Notes: generated from the letters alone by a model not told the origin. A stretch of 11,629 bases of DNA from an uncultured Eubacteriales bacterium (GCA_902803345.1 CADCPV010000312.1:1-11629), one strand, 5' to 3'. Positions 1 to 7,420 are shown, numbered from the stretch's first letter. Program-made: numbers and translations.

Positions 1-848
1 GCGAGCGAGGCCTTTGCAAAGACAAAATCCAGGTGCGAAAGGATGGTGAGGTCAGCCTCCAGTTCCGGGATATGATCTCCTGCGAGCGCCGAGAGATTCG
101 CAAGAATCACCTCGATTTCTTTCTGCTCGTCGATTTCGTACTGCCGAAGCTCGTTGTTGAGGCGGATCACGCTCATCGGCTCGATGAAGACCGTGGAGCC
201 GGTGCCGGATTCGTCGTGAATCATGCCCGATACCGCCGAGCGGTACTCGGATTTTACGGGAATGCAGTAGCGGCCGTTCCGCATTGTGACGACGTTGTCC
301 CGAAGATAGCTGCTGTTGGAAAGCAGTACGGAATTCAGCTCTGCGTGGATTTTTGCGGAAACGCCGGCCATCTTGCGGCGGATTGAATGCAGCTTCGGGC
401 TGGCATCATCCGCGATTTCCTCCTCCGAAAGGATGCAGCGGTCCAGTTCGTGCTGAAGCGCTGTCAGGGGTTCGAGCCCCTGGAACATGCCCGAAAGCAC
501 GTCCGGGTTCTGTTCATCGTCATTTTTCCGCCCGTAGCTTTTCACGCGTGCCGCGGTTCGAAGCACAGTTGAGATCGACAGAAGTTCCACAATTCCGAGG
601 TTGGACTGTACCTTGAGGCGCATCAGAGAGGGCCGGATGTCGCGCGCGCCGGAGCAGGAAAGCGTGCCGAAACGCACGATGCGCTGAAGCGCGGCCGCGG
701 TCTCCGCCTGCCATTCCCGGATGTCCGGGAGGCTGTCGGATGGCACCAGCACCTGCACCTGTTCTTTTCCGAGCGGGGTCAGGGCTTTTTCAAGAAGCAT
801 CGCGATGATTTTATCGTATTCAAGGGTTTTCAGTACTTTTTCATTCAT
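1..848 (-). CDS. mutS2: MutS2 family protein, N-terminal part (runs off the left edge)
   Basis: Reading the minus strand from the ATG at 848-846 gives 282 open codons to the edge of the window with no stop. The protein begins MNEKVLKTLEYDKI and contains, in order, stretches close to Bacillus subtilis MutS2: SLGKE-like TPLGKEQ near residue 30, DIRPSLMR near 80, VVTMRNGRYCIPVKSEYR near 195, then GMIHDESGTGSTVFIEP and a final LDFVFAKASLA. In the family this last motif lies shortly before the Walker A loop, so the ATPase core, the nuclease-associated linker and the C-terminal Smr domain lie beyond the window. The full protein is usually about 780-800 residues. MutS2 suppresses recombination in some bacteria and splits collided ribosomes in B. 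subtilis; which role holds here is not visible. The start matches the family N terminus, but no Shine-Dalgarno sequence precedes it. It is transcribed away from the 984-4862 genes. Confidence 0.94.
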   Translation of the reverse strand, partial: MNEKVLKTLEYDKIIAMLLEKALTPLGKEQVQVLVPSDSLPDIREWQAETAAALQRIVRFGTLSCSGARDIRPSLMRLKVQSNLGIVELLSISTVLRTAARVKSYGRKNDDEQNPDVLSGMFQGLEPLTALQHELDRCILSEEEIADDASPKLHSIRRKMAGVSAKIHAELNSVLLSNSSYLRDNVVTMRNGRYCIPVKSEYRSAVSGMIHDESGTGSTVFIEPMSVIRLNNELRQYEIDEQKEIEVILANLSALAGDHIPELEADLTILSHLDFVFAKASL

Positions 849-854
849 GCCCCG

Positions 855-883
855 ATTATACAATAAAGAAGGCGCCAGTGCAA
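855..883 (-). promoter_or_regulatory. Putative mutS2 promoter, apparently leaderless
   Basis: On the minus strand a perfect TATAAT lies at 860-855, and TTGCAC at 883-878 is a weak -35 with a 17-base spacer. If the -10 is used, counting puts +1 at about 848, the A of the mutS2 start codon. The bases between the -10 and ATG (CGGGGC) contain no usable ribosome binding site. The -10 is convincing; the -35 is not. Confidence 0.5.
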
Positions 884-899
884 GTGCCGAAAAGACTCC

Positions 900-928
900 T
901 TTACTTTTCTGGGGGAAAAAGGTATAAT
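900..928 (+). promoter_or_regulatory. Putative promoter of the HtrA-like/yhaM/rlmD unit
   Basis: TTTACT at 900-905 and a perfect TATAAT at 923-928 are separated by 17 bases, which predicts a start near 935 and a leader of about 49 bases. The leader can fold by pairing TGTCAG (933-938) with CTGACA (962-967), right beside the GAAAGG ribosome binding site at 968-973. The hairpin may be incidental. The promoter is back to back with that of mutS2. Confidence 0.6.
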
Positions 929-983
929 ATGTTGTCAGGGTCAAAAACCCCGGCTCTGATTCTGACAGAAAGGTTCATGAATT

Positions 984-2504
984 TTGGACGAGGAAAAGCG
1001 GGAACGGGAACGGAAGTTTATCCGGGAGAAAATCGTTCCGAGAAAAAAATATAAAAAAGTGCTCGGTATCATCGGAGCTGTAGTTGGTGCGGCCATTCTT
1101 TTCGGCGCGTCAGCCGGTGCGGTATTTTACCTGATGCAGGAAGTGCTGAAAAAGAACGAGGTCGCGGAAAGCCCGGTTGAGACGATCATTATCGCCCGGG
1201 ACGATGTTACGCTGAGTCCCGGGTCAAGCGAGACGCCGGAGGAGACACCAAAAGCCACGGAGCAGACGACAGAAAAGCCATCAACAGAGAAACCGACCGG
1301 TAAAACTGCGGAAAGCAGCCCGGAGGAAATGTCCGGATCAACGGCAGACACGGCAGAAGCATCGGATGAAAGCACCGGTGAGACACCGGTGGAATCCGGC
1401 TCGGAAAACGATACGGAGAGCGGTTCGGAAGGAAATTCCGGGAGTACGCCGGAAGAAGATACAAAGAGCGGCTCGGAAAGCGAAACGGAAGAATCGGAGA
1501 GCACGAAAGCAGCGGATGAAACCGAAAACACGGAGAATGCGTCTCTGTCCGAAACTGAGACGGAGTCTCCTGTGAAGGAACTCTCGGAACGTGCCTTCGA
1601 AATCCGCAGGGCTGTTGCGCTGATTACGGTCCGGGAGACCGGCGCGACCGACTGGTTCTCGGCTGCGATTCAGCAGAAACGCGAGCTTTACGGCGTGATC
1701 ATCGCGGAAACCTCCGAATATGTGCTGATCCTGACGCGTGCCTTCGGTCTCGATGCGCCCGGAACCACCCTTACGATTCAGGTGGACGGCATCTCCTGTG
1801 CGGCCGAATTCCAGAAAGGGGACGGCATCAGCGGACTTGCGGTGCTGCGTGCCCAGAAAGCGGCGCTTCTGGGGCGCTATGAGGTGATTTCTCTGGGCAA
1901 TTCGCTGACGGTTTCGATAGCGGACCGCGTCTGGTTCTCCGGCTTTTCGCAAAATGCCGGTTCCGGCCTGAATGAAGGCTTCATTTCCTATGTGGAGCAG
2001 TACCGGCCGACTGTGGACGGTTATGTGCAGAAAATCTCCACCGGCATGCTGCATTATCCGGGAGAGCAGGGTATTCTGCTGAATGATAACAATGAGCTGA
2101 TCGGAATTGTTTCGGACGAAAGCTGTACCGAAGGCGCAATCCTGACTGCCTGGGGCATCAGCCCGATGAAGTACCTCCTGGAAGACATGTGCTCCGGTGC
2201 CGGAACAGCCTATCTCGGCATTCGCTGTGTTGACGTTTCCTCGGATGAGGGCGATGCGCTGGGCATCCCCGCCGGCCTGTATATTCAGGAAGTGTCGCAG
2301 GACAGTCCGGCTTACGATGCGGGACTGCTGCCGGGAGACCGGATCGTCCGGGTTGATGCGGGCTCCGTGAATACGAACCATATGCTCCTTTTGTGGATGG
2401 ACGTCGTGGAGCCCGGGAAGGAAATCATCATCAGCATTGAGCGGCGCGGCCCCGAAGGCTACGAACCGCTGGAAATCCCGGTTACGCCGGGCGAAAGAAG
2501 ATAG
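984..2504 (+). CDS. Membrane-anchored HtrA/trypsin-like pseudo-protease with PDZ domain
   Basis: This 506-residue protein has a charged cytoplasmic N terminus, one membrane segment at about residues 26-51, a Ser/Thr/Glu-rich linker at about 80-198, a trypsin-like fold region at about 200-400 and a PDZ domain at about 405-500 (YLGIRCVDV, then SPAYDAGLLPGDRIVRVD). This is the layout of membrane-bound HtrA proteases, which degrade misfolded proteins outside the membrane. All three catalytic positions appear lost. The LTNAHVV motif is LTRAFGL (His to Phe254), DIAVLK is GLAVLR (Asp to Gly284), and GNSGGPL is GEQGILL (Ser to Gln362). It is therefore probably a non-cleaving binding or sensing protein (inference). 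Translation most likely starts at TTG 984, with GAAAGG at 968-973; the nearby ATG at 977 is in another frame and soon stops. It lies 38 bases upstream of yhaM, probably in the same operon. Confidence 0.85.
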   Translation: MDEEKRERERKFIREKIVPRKKYKKVLGIIGAVVGAAILFGASAGAVFYLMQEVLKKNEVAESPVETIIIARDDVTLSPGSSETPEETPKATEQTTEKPSTEKPTGKTAESSPEEMSGSTADTAEASDESTGETPVESGSENDTESGSEGNSGSTPEEDTKSGSESETEESESTKAADETENTENASLSETETESPVKELSERAFEIRRAVALITVRETGATDWFSAAIQQKRELYGVIIAETSEYVLILTRAFGLDAPGTTLTIQVDGISCAAEFQKGDGISGLAVLRAQKAALLGRYEVISLGNSLTVSIADRVWFSGFSQNAGSGLNEGFISYVEQYRPTVDGYVQKISTGMLHYPGEQGILLNDNNELIGIVSDESCTEGAILTAWGISPMKYLLEDMCSGAGTAYLGIRCVDVSSDEGDALGIPAGLYIQEVSQDSPAYDAGLLPGDRIVRVDAGSVNTNHMLLLWMDVVEPGKEIIISIERRGPEGYEPLEIPVTPGERR

Positions 2505-2508
2505 TTTT

Positions 2509-2522
2509 ACCGGGAAGCCGGT
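2509..2522 (+). other. Small intergenic hairpin before yhaM
   Basis: ACCGG (2509-2513) and CCGGT (2518-2522) form a perfect 5-bp stem with a 4-base loop, five bases after the stop of the HtrA-like gene. No T-tract follows, so it is not an intrinsic terminator. It could mark RNA processing or a 3'-end barrier, or be chance. Confidence 0.3.
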
Positions 2523-2542
2523 TTAGAAAGAGTAATTCATAC

Positions 2543-3484
2543 ATGCTTTACGTCAAAGACATTCATGAAGGCCAGCACATTTCCCAGATACTTCTGTGCA
2601 GGCAGAAAGTCACGGGGACCACGAAAAACGGGCGGACCTATTATTCGCTGAAGCTGCAGGACAAGACCGGGCAGCTCGACGGCAAGGTCTGGGACCTCAC
2701 AAACAGCATCGAGAACTTCGAAAGCATGGATTTCATCCTGGTCGAAGGCGATGTGATCAACTACAACGGATCGCCGCAGCTCAACATCCGCCGCATCCGG
2801 AAAGCAAACCCGGGCGAATATGACCAGAAGGAGTACATCCCCGCATCGGGTCTGGACATCGACAAGATGTACGATGAGCTGATGTGGCTCATCAACAAGG
2901 TCGAGCACCCGAAGCTTCGCGAGCTTCTGGAATCTTTCTTTGTGAAGGATGAGAAATTCATCGCCGAGTTCAAACTGCATTCGGCGGCGAAGGCCGTGCA
3001 CCACGGCTTTATGGGAGGACTCCTGCAGCATACGCTCCGGGTCGCGCAGACCTGCTATTTCTTCAGTCTGCAGTACCAGATGCTGAACCGGGACCTGCTG
3101 CTTGCGGCGGCGATTTTCCACGACATCGGAAAAATCCGCGAGCTTTCGGATTTCCCGGAGAATGATTATACGGACGAAGGCCAGCTTGTCGGGCATATCG
3201 TGATCGGCTACGGCATGGTCAAGGCTCGGATGGAAGAACTGGGCGGTTTCACGGAGAAGCTTCAGAACGAGCTTCTGCACTGCATTCTTTCCCACCAGGG
3301 GAAGCTGGAATACGGCTCTCCCAAGATGCCGTCCCTGATGGAGGCTGTGGCGCTGTATTATGCGGATGACGCGGATGCGAAGCTTGAAATCATGGTTGAG
3401 GAATTCTCCAAGACTGCTTCGACGGAGTTTTTAGGCGTAAACCGCTTCCTCGGAACGAATATCCGGAAAACATCGAGAGAGTAA
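2543..3484 (+). CDS. yhaM: 3'-5' exoribonuclease YhaM family (OB fold + HD domain)
   Basis: The 313-residue product matches the length (about 314) and domain order of Bacillus YhaM. An OB-fold nucleic-acid-binding domain covers about residues 1-90 (TKNGRTYYSLKLQDKTG is its core strand region). A metal-dependent HD domain follows at about 145-290, with likely metal ligands His163 (LLQHTLRVA), His193-Asp194 (FHDIGK), His218, His251 (LSHQG) and Asp275. YhaM trims RNA, and in some species single-stranded DNA, from the 3' end in the cytoplasm with Mn2+ or Co2+. All family residues are present, so it should be active. The ribosome binding site is weak (GAAAGAG, 2526-2532). The gene lies between the HtrA-like gene and rlmD, one base from the latter, so translational coupling is likely. 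Confidence 0.94.
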   Translation: MLYVKDIHEGQHISQILLCRQKVTGTTKNGRTYYSLKLQDKTGQLDGKVWDLTNSIENFESMDFILVEGDVINYNGSPQLNIRRIRKANPGEYDQKEYIPASGLDIDKMYDELMWLINKVEHPKLRELLESFFVKDEKFIAEFKLHSAAKAVHHGFMGGLLQHTLRVAQTCYFFSLQYQMLNRDLLLAAAIFHDIGKIRELSDFPENDYTDEGQLVGHIVIGYGMVKARMEELGGFTEKLQNELLHCILSHQGKLEYGSPKMPSLMEAVALYYADDADAKLEIMVEEFSKTASTEFLGVNRFLGTNIRKTSRE

Positions 3485-3485
3485 A

Positions 3486-4862
3486 ATGCTGAAGAAAAAC
3501 GATCTTGTGACGGTGGAAATCACCGACCTCACAACCGAAGGGGAAGGCATCGGAAAAGCCGGCGCCTTCCCTTTGTTTATCAAAGATACGATGCCCGGGG
3601 ATCGGGTACGCGCTGTTGTGACAAAACTGAAAAAGAATTACGGCTACGGGAAGGCGCTGGAGATTCTTGCGCCTTCCGCTGACCGCATTCCGATGCGCTG
3701 TCCGATTGCGCGCCGCTGCGGCGGCTGCCAGATCCAGGAGATGGATTATCAGGCGCAGCTTCAGTTCAAGACACGGAAAGTGCAGAACAACCTGCAGCGG
3801 ATCGGGGGCCTGTCCGTTCCGGTCCTTCCCTGCGTCGGGATGGAGGAGCCCTGGCATTACCGCAATAAGGCGCAGGTGCCATTCGGGCGGAATAAAGCCG
3901 GGGACCTGGTCTGCGGCTTCTATGCGGGCCGTTCGCACGATATCATCGAATCAGAGGACTGCCTCCTGACACCGCCGGAGTTCGGGAATATTCTCCGGAT
4001 CGTAAAGCAGTGGATGAGAAACTTCGGGATTGAACCCTATGAGGAACGGGACGGGTCCGGGCTGATCCGCCATGTACTTCTTCGGAAGGGCTTTCACACG
4101 GGCGAAATCCTGGTCTGCCTCGTTGCAAACGGAGAATCGGTCCCGCATACAGCGGATCTTAGCGCCGCGCTGTGTGCGGAAATTGCGGGTTTTAAGGCCC
4201 TTTCGCTGAATATCAATCAAACACGCGGAAACACGATCCTCGGGCCCGAAACGCGGCAAATAACGGGTCCTGGGGCCATTCTGGACCTGCTTTCCGGCGT
4301 GCGTTTCCGGATTTCGCCGCAAAGCTTCTATCAGGTCAATCCGGTGCAGACCGAAGTCCTCTACAATCTGGCGCTGGAATATGCAGATCTTACGGGAAAC
4401 GAAACGGTCTGGGACCTCTACTGCGGCATCGGAACGATTTCCCTTTTCCTCGCCCGAAAGGCGAAGAAAGTCTATGGTGTCGAGATTATTCCGCAGGCCA
4501 TCGAAGACGCACGCGAAAACGCCCGCCTGAACGGTTTTATGAACACGGAATTCTTTGTCGGAAAAGCGGAAGAAGTTCTGCCTGAGTGGTATGAAGCGCA
4601 CCCGGAGGAACAGATCGATGTAATCACCGTCGATCCGCCGCGAAAAGGCTGCGACGAAAAATGCCTGGAAACGATCGGCAGGATGCAGCCTCTGCGCGTC
4701 GTCTATGTCTCCTGTGACTCTGCGACGCTTGCCCGCGACCTCCGGATCCTCACGGAGCAGTACGGGTACTGTGTGGAGAAGGTGCAGCCCGTGGACCAGT
4801 TTTCGCAGACGGTGGAGGTGGAGACGGTATGCCGCCTGTCCAAACGCGCCAAGAAGTTGTGA
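3486..4862 (+). CDS. rlmD: 23S rRNA (uracil-C5)-methyltransferase, RlmD/RlmCD family
   Basis: A 458-residue member of the TrmA/RumA family, which makes 5-methyluridine in RNA with S-adenosylmethionine. It has an N-terminal TRAM RNA-binding domain (about 1-62) and a four-Cys iron-sulfur site (Cys72, Cys78, Cys81, Cys159; C-x5-C-x2-C spacing as in RumA). The C-terminal Rossmann methyltransferase carries the SAM loop DLYCGIGT at 310-317, DPPRKG at 383-388, the nucleophile Cys410 in VSCDSATLARDL, and the likely base Glu446 in VETV. In B. subtilis the homologue (YefA, RlmCD) methylates both U747 and U1939 of 23S rRNA, whereas E. coli RlmD modifies only U1939; sequence alone does not decide between them. 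The start lies one base after the yhaM stop, with GAGAGA (3475-3480) inside the end of yhaM as the ribosome binding site. No terminator is seen after it. Confidence 0.94.
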   Translation: MLKKNDLVTVEITDLTTEGEGIGKAGAFPLFIKDTMPGDRVRAVVTKLKKNYGYGKALEILAPSADRIPMRCPIARRCGGCQIQEMDYQAQLQFKTRKVQNNLQRIGGLSVPVLPCVGMEEPWHYRNKAQVPFGRNKAGDLVCGFYAGRSHDIIESEDCLLTPPEFGNILRIVKQWMRNFGIEPYEERDGSGLIRHVLLRKGFHTGEILVCLVANGESVPHTADLSAALCAEIAGFKALSLNINQTRGNTILGPETRQITGPGAILDLLSGVRFRISPQSFYQVNPVQTEVLYNLALEYADLTGNETVWDLYCGIGTISLFLARKAKKVYGVEIIPQAIEDARENARLNGFMNTEFFVGKAEEVLPEWYEAHPEEQIDVITVDPPRKGCDEKCLETIGRMQPLRVVYVSCDSATLARDLRILTEQYGYCVEKVQPVDQFSQTVEVETVCRLSKRAKKL

Positions 4863-4869
4863 TTTTCTA

Positions 4870-4898
4870 TTGTCAAATGCTGATTGTGATGGTAGAAT
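4870..4898 (+). promoter_or_regulatory. Promoter of the zinc-ribbon propeller gene
   Basis: TTGTCA (4870-4875), a 17-base spacer and TAGAAT (4893-4898) form a good sigma-A-type promoter just after the rlmD stop. The predicted start is near 4905, leaving a leader of about 73 bases. The -10 lies in the interrupted palindrome AGAAT-A-ATTCT (4894-4904), a possible repressor site. A short CCGG/CCGG pair (4921-4924, 4931-4934) lies in the leader. Confidence 0.65.
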
Positions 4899-4962
4899 AA
4901 TTCTGTTCGAATGAAAAACACCGGTTTCTGCCGGGATGAAGAAGAAAATGAATCACAAATAC

Positions 4963-4970
4963 AAGGGAGG
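4963..4970 (+). promoter_or_regulatory. Ribosome binding site fixing the start at 4978
   Basis: AAGGGAGG ends seven bases before ATG 4978. It is one base from the in-frame ATG at 4972 and lies inside any reading begun at ATG 4936, so it selects 4978, where the protein begins directly with the zinc-ribbon motif MFCENCG. Confidence 0.8.
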
Positions 4971-4977
4971 TATGAGA

Positions 4978-6705
4978 ATGTTTTGTGAGAATTGCGGATC
5001 GAGAATAGACGACGGCAGCCTGTTCTGCCCGTCGTGCGGCGCCCGGGTAAATGCCGAGCCGATGCAGCCGCAGAGTGCCCAGCCGCAGAATTACGGCTAT
5101 ACGGAACAGCCTCAGGTTCAGCAGCAGTATTATGATCCGGGCCCGCAGCCGGGACCGGTGAATCCGGAAGGCCCGCAGCCTGCGCCGCAGCCCGCACCCC
5201 AGCCGGCTCCGAAGCGAGCGCCGAAGGAGAAGAAGCCGATCAACAAGAAGCTTCTGATTATCATCGGAGCAGCAGCGGCCGCAGTGATTCTTCTGGCGGT
5301 ACTGGCAGTCATTTTCCTGCCGAAGCTTCTGAGCGGCGGAATGTCCGCGGGTTCGTCGGGCGGAGATTCGCCGAAGATTTTCTCGCTGTATGACGGCCGT
5401 TATCTTTATGCGGCGCCGGAAGCGGATGCGGATGTGAATGATCTTCTGAATGACGAGAAGACCGATGCGGTCTACACCAACTGTTATAATACCGGAGCGA
5501 TTATTTATAACGACGGCGAGTTCTTCCTCTTTGACGGAAAGAAGACGTCAAGCCTTCCGAACCTGGATGATAAGGATTTCACATTCTATACCTTTGTCGG
5601 CAACGGCGGCATTGATTTCGTGTACAGTACGGATGACTCGCTGGTGCTGTATCAGAACGGGAAGGAAACGATCATCGGCGATGAGGGAATGCTGAAGAAA
5701 GTGACTTTTGCCAATGTGATCACTGCTGCGGACGGCTCTGCAATCGGTTACAGCCTGACAGACAACGACGGAAACTCCCGCGGATATGTCTGGGACGGCA
5801 AGAAGAGCATTGAGCTTGGAAAGAACAATCTTCCGCTGTTTATTTCGGACGGTGCAAAATATCTCTATTACGAGAACTACAGCTCCAAAGGCGAAAAGAG
5901 CAGCCTCGTTGTCAGAAAGGGCCTGAACAGTTCCAAGGAAGAAATCCTGTGTTCGTCCGAGAGCTCCATCAACTGCGGATTCAACAAGAGCGGAAATGAA
6001 GTCCTGTTTATGAATGATGACAAGACCTTCCTTTCGGTGGACGGAAAAGCGGCGACAAAGGTGCTGTCCACTTCAAGCCCGGATCTGGTTCAGAAGTACG
6101 GAGACAATTACTACGGCGGAAACAGCACGCAGAAGATTTTCGGGACCATGCTGAATTTCGATTCCTTTGCAAACCGCTTCTACATTGTGGACGGAACCGT
6201 GTACTATGTAAATGCCAAGGCAGAGGCCAACCGTGTGGTGAAGCACGTAGACAGCGCTTTCCTCTCGTCGGACGGCAAGACGGTTTTCTACCGCGATGAC
6301 GAAAAGAACCTTTACAAGATCAACGGCACAAAGGACGGCGCCGAACCGGAGCTTCTGGTGGATGAAGACTGCTGGAACTTCATTATCTCGGCAGACGGCA
6401 AGACAGTGTTCTATGAGAATACGGACGACGAGCTGATTGCACTGAAGAACGGCAAGGAGACCATGCTTTCCGATGCGGCGAATCCCTGGTTCAATACCGC
6501 TGCGCTGTTTGCCGGGAAGACCTTCGTCTTTATCGAAGACAATGAACTCTACCTGACATCCGGCGACAAGCCCGAGCAGGTCCGCGGCCTCAACCAGGAC
6601 GTTGTGGACTTCCAGTGCGGTGAGGGCTATATCCTGATCGACGGCGAAGAAGAAATTCTCTTCAGCAAGGACGGAAAGAAGTTCTCAGTCGTTTATACAA
6701 AGTAA
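4978..6705 (+). CDS. Zinc-ribbon membrane protein with extracellular beta-propeller-like domain
   Basis: The 575-residue protein starts with a compact zinc ribbon (Cys3, Cys6, Cys17, Cys20). A Gln/Pro-rich linker follows, with PAPQPAPQPAPK at about 68-79, then a Lys-rich stretch and one membrane helix at about 91-114. About 440 residues lie beyond it, predicted outside the cell, with the ribbon in the cytoplasm. The outer part has recurring Asp-Gly-x-x-(Val/Leu)-x-(Tyr/Phe) units: ADGSAIGYS (D252), SDGAKYLYYEN (D291), KSGNEVLFMN (S338), SDGKTVFYRD (D432) and ADGKTVFYEN (D473). This resembles PD40/TolB-like propeller blades of about 40 residues. Zinc-ribbon headed membrane proteins of this sort are common in Lachnospiraceae and have no established function. 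It has its own promoter and ribosome binding site. The fold is inferred from repeat spacing; no catalytic motif is visible. Confidence 0.85.
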   Translation: MFCENCGSRIDDGSLFCPSCGARVNAEPMQPQSAQPQNYGYTEQPQVQQQYYDPGPQPGPVNPEGPQPAPQPAPQPAPKRAPKEKKPINKKLLIIIGAAAAAVILLAVLAVIFLPKLLSGGMSAGSSGGDSPKIFSLYDGRYLYAAPEADADVNDLLNDEKTDAVYTNCYNTGAIIYNDGEFFLFDGKKTSSLPNLDDKDFTFYTFVGNGGIDFVYSTDDSLVLYQNGKETIIGDEGMLKKVTFANVITAADGSAIGYSLTDNDGNSRGYVWDGKKSIELGKNNLPLFISDGAKYLYYENYSSKGEKSSLVVRKGLNSSKEEILCSSESSINCGFNKSGNEVLFMNDDKTFLSVDGKAATKVLSTSSPDLVQKYGDNYYGGNSTQKIFGTMLNFDSFANRFYIVDGTVYYVNAKAEANRVVKHVDSAFLSSDGKTVFYRDDEKNLYKINGTKDGAEPELLVDEDCWNFIISADGKTVFYENTDDELIALKNGKETMLSDAANPWFNTAALFAGKTFVFIEDNELYLTSGDKPEQVRGLNQDVVDFQCGEGYILIDGEEEILFSKDGKKFSVVYTK

Positions 6706-6747
6706 AGTATACAGGACAGGACAGTATGCGGGGCCAGATTCACTGTA

Positions 6748-6766
6748 CCACTTTCAGGAAAAGTGG
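6748..6766 (+). other. Intergenic hairpin before rubrerythrin
   Basis: CCACTTT and AAAGTGG form a perfect 7-bp stem with a 5-base loop (CAGGA), about 42 bases after the 4978 gene. It is followed by CGCGGCGG rather than a T-tract, so it is not a standard intrinsic terminator. It might protect the 3' end of the upstream mRNA. The rest of the 162-base gap holds a tandem AGGAC pair and the rubrerythrin promoter. Confidence 0.4.
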
Positions 6767-6801
6767 CGCGGCGGACCTGGTCCCGCAACCTGTCTTTGTG
6801 C

Positions 6802-6830
6802 TTGACATACGGCGGGAATGACATTATGAT
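6802..6830 (+). promoter_or_regulatory. Rubrerythrin promoter
   Basis: A perfect -35 TTGACA (6802-6807), 17-base spacer and TATGAT (6825-6830) make this the strongest promoter in the window. The start is predicted near 6837, a leader of about 31 bases. I see no clear PerR-type palindrome over it, although rubrerythrin is peroxide-regulated in several clostridia. Confidence 0.78.
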
Positions 6831-6867
6831 GAAAGTACTGAAAAACACGGAAAAAGGAGGCATCACG

Positions 6868-7410
6868 ATGGCACAGAACAAATATGCGGGAACACAGACG
6901 GAGAAGAATCTTTTGGCGGCTTTTGCTGGCGAATCCGAGGCGAGAAACAAGTATACCTACTTTGCTTCGAAGGCGAAGAAGGACGGATTTGAGCAGATTT
7001 CTGCACTGTTCCTGAAGACAGCGGATAATGAAAAAGAACATGCGAAGCTCTGGTTCAAGGAGCTTGACGGAATCGGAACGACGGCGGAGAACCTTCTTGC
7101 GGCTGCTGCCGGAGAAAACTACGAGTGGACCGATATGTATGCGGGCTTTGCGAAAACAGCCGAGGAGGAGGGATTCCCGGAGCTTGCGGCGAAATTCCGC
7201 GGGGTTGCGGAGATCGAAAAGCAGCATGAGGAACGCTACCGCGCGCTTCTTCGGAACGTCGAGGCGCAGGAAGTCTTCAAAAAGAGCGAAGTGAAGGTTT
7301 GGGAATGCCGGAACTGCGGCCATATCGTGGTCGGAACTGCGGCGCCGGAAGTTTGCCCGGTCTGCGCACATCCGCAGAGCTATTTTGAACTGCGGGAAGA
7401 GAACTACTGA
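6868..7410 (+). CDS. rbr: Rubrerythrin
   Basis: This 180-residue protein is a classical rubrerythrin, which reduces hydrogen peroxide to water in the cytoplasm of anaerobes. The N-terminal four-helix ferritin-like domain carries the di-iron ligands Glu22 (AGESEAR), Glu55 and His58 (NEKEHAK), Glu83 and Glu86 (GENYEW), and Glu117 and His120 (EKQHEER). The C-terminal rubredoxin domain has an FeCys4 site at Cys147, Cys150, Cys163 and Cys166 (CRNCG, CPVCAHP). Every metal ligand is intact. It is about 10 residues shorter than the Desulfovibrio protein, the difference lying in the loop after the second helix. AAGGAGG at 6854-6860 is seven bases from ATG 6868. The upstream in-frame ATGs at 6826 and 6829 overlap the -10 box and would not be on the transcript. 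It has its own promoter and terminator, so it is probably mostly a single-gene mRNA. Confidence 0.97.
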   Translation: MAQNKYAGTQTEKNLLAAFAGESEARNKYTYFASKAKKDGFEQISALFLKTADNEKEHAKLWFKELDGIGTTAENLLAAAAGENYEWTDMYAGFAKTAEEEGFPELAAKFRGVAEIEKQHEERYRALLRNVEAQEVFKKSEVKVWECRNCGHIVVGTAAPEVCPVCAHPQSYFELREENY

Positions 7411-7420
7411 TATTTCGTAT

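Noticed and set aside
33..386. Plus-strand open frame at the left edge
   Set aside because: It is the complement of mutS2; the minus strand reads as an uninterrupted family match over the same bases.
1338..2381. A 347-codon open frame antisense to the HtrA-like gene
   Set aside because: Its Arg/Phe-rich composition is what the complement of this coding sequence gives, it has no ribosome binding site, and the plus strand encodes a clear PDZ protein.
2537..3295. A 252-codon open frame antisense to yhaM
   Set aside because: The plus strand is a full-length YhaM with all HD residues; the antisense frame has no recognisable motif.
4936..4977. Earlier ATG for the zinc-ribbon propeller gene
   Set aside because: This would place the strong ribosome binding site inside the coding region; 4978 has seven-base spacing and starts at the ribbon.
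6712..6723. Tandem AGGAC units after the 4978 gene
   Set aside because: Only two short copies, with no wider repeat structure, so chance is sufficient.
6748..6766. Hairpin as a terminator of the 4978 gene
   Set aside because: The stem is good but is followed by a GC-rich stretch with no T-tract, so it is listed only as a hairpin.
6763..6867. N-terminal extension of rubrerythrin from upstream in-frame ATGs
   Set aside because: The extra residues are not found in the family, the ATGs overlap or precede the promoter, and AAGGAGG is correctly placed for ATG 6868.
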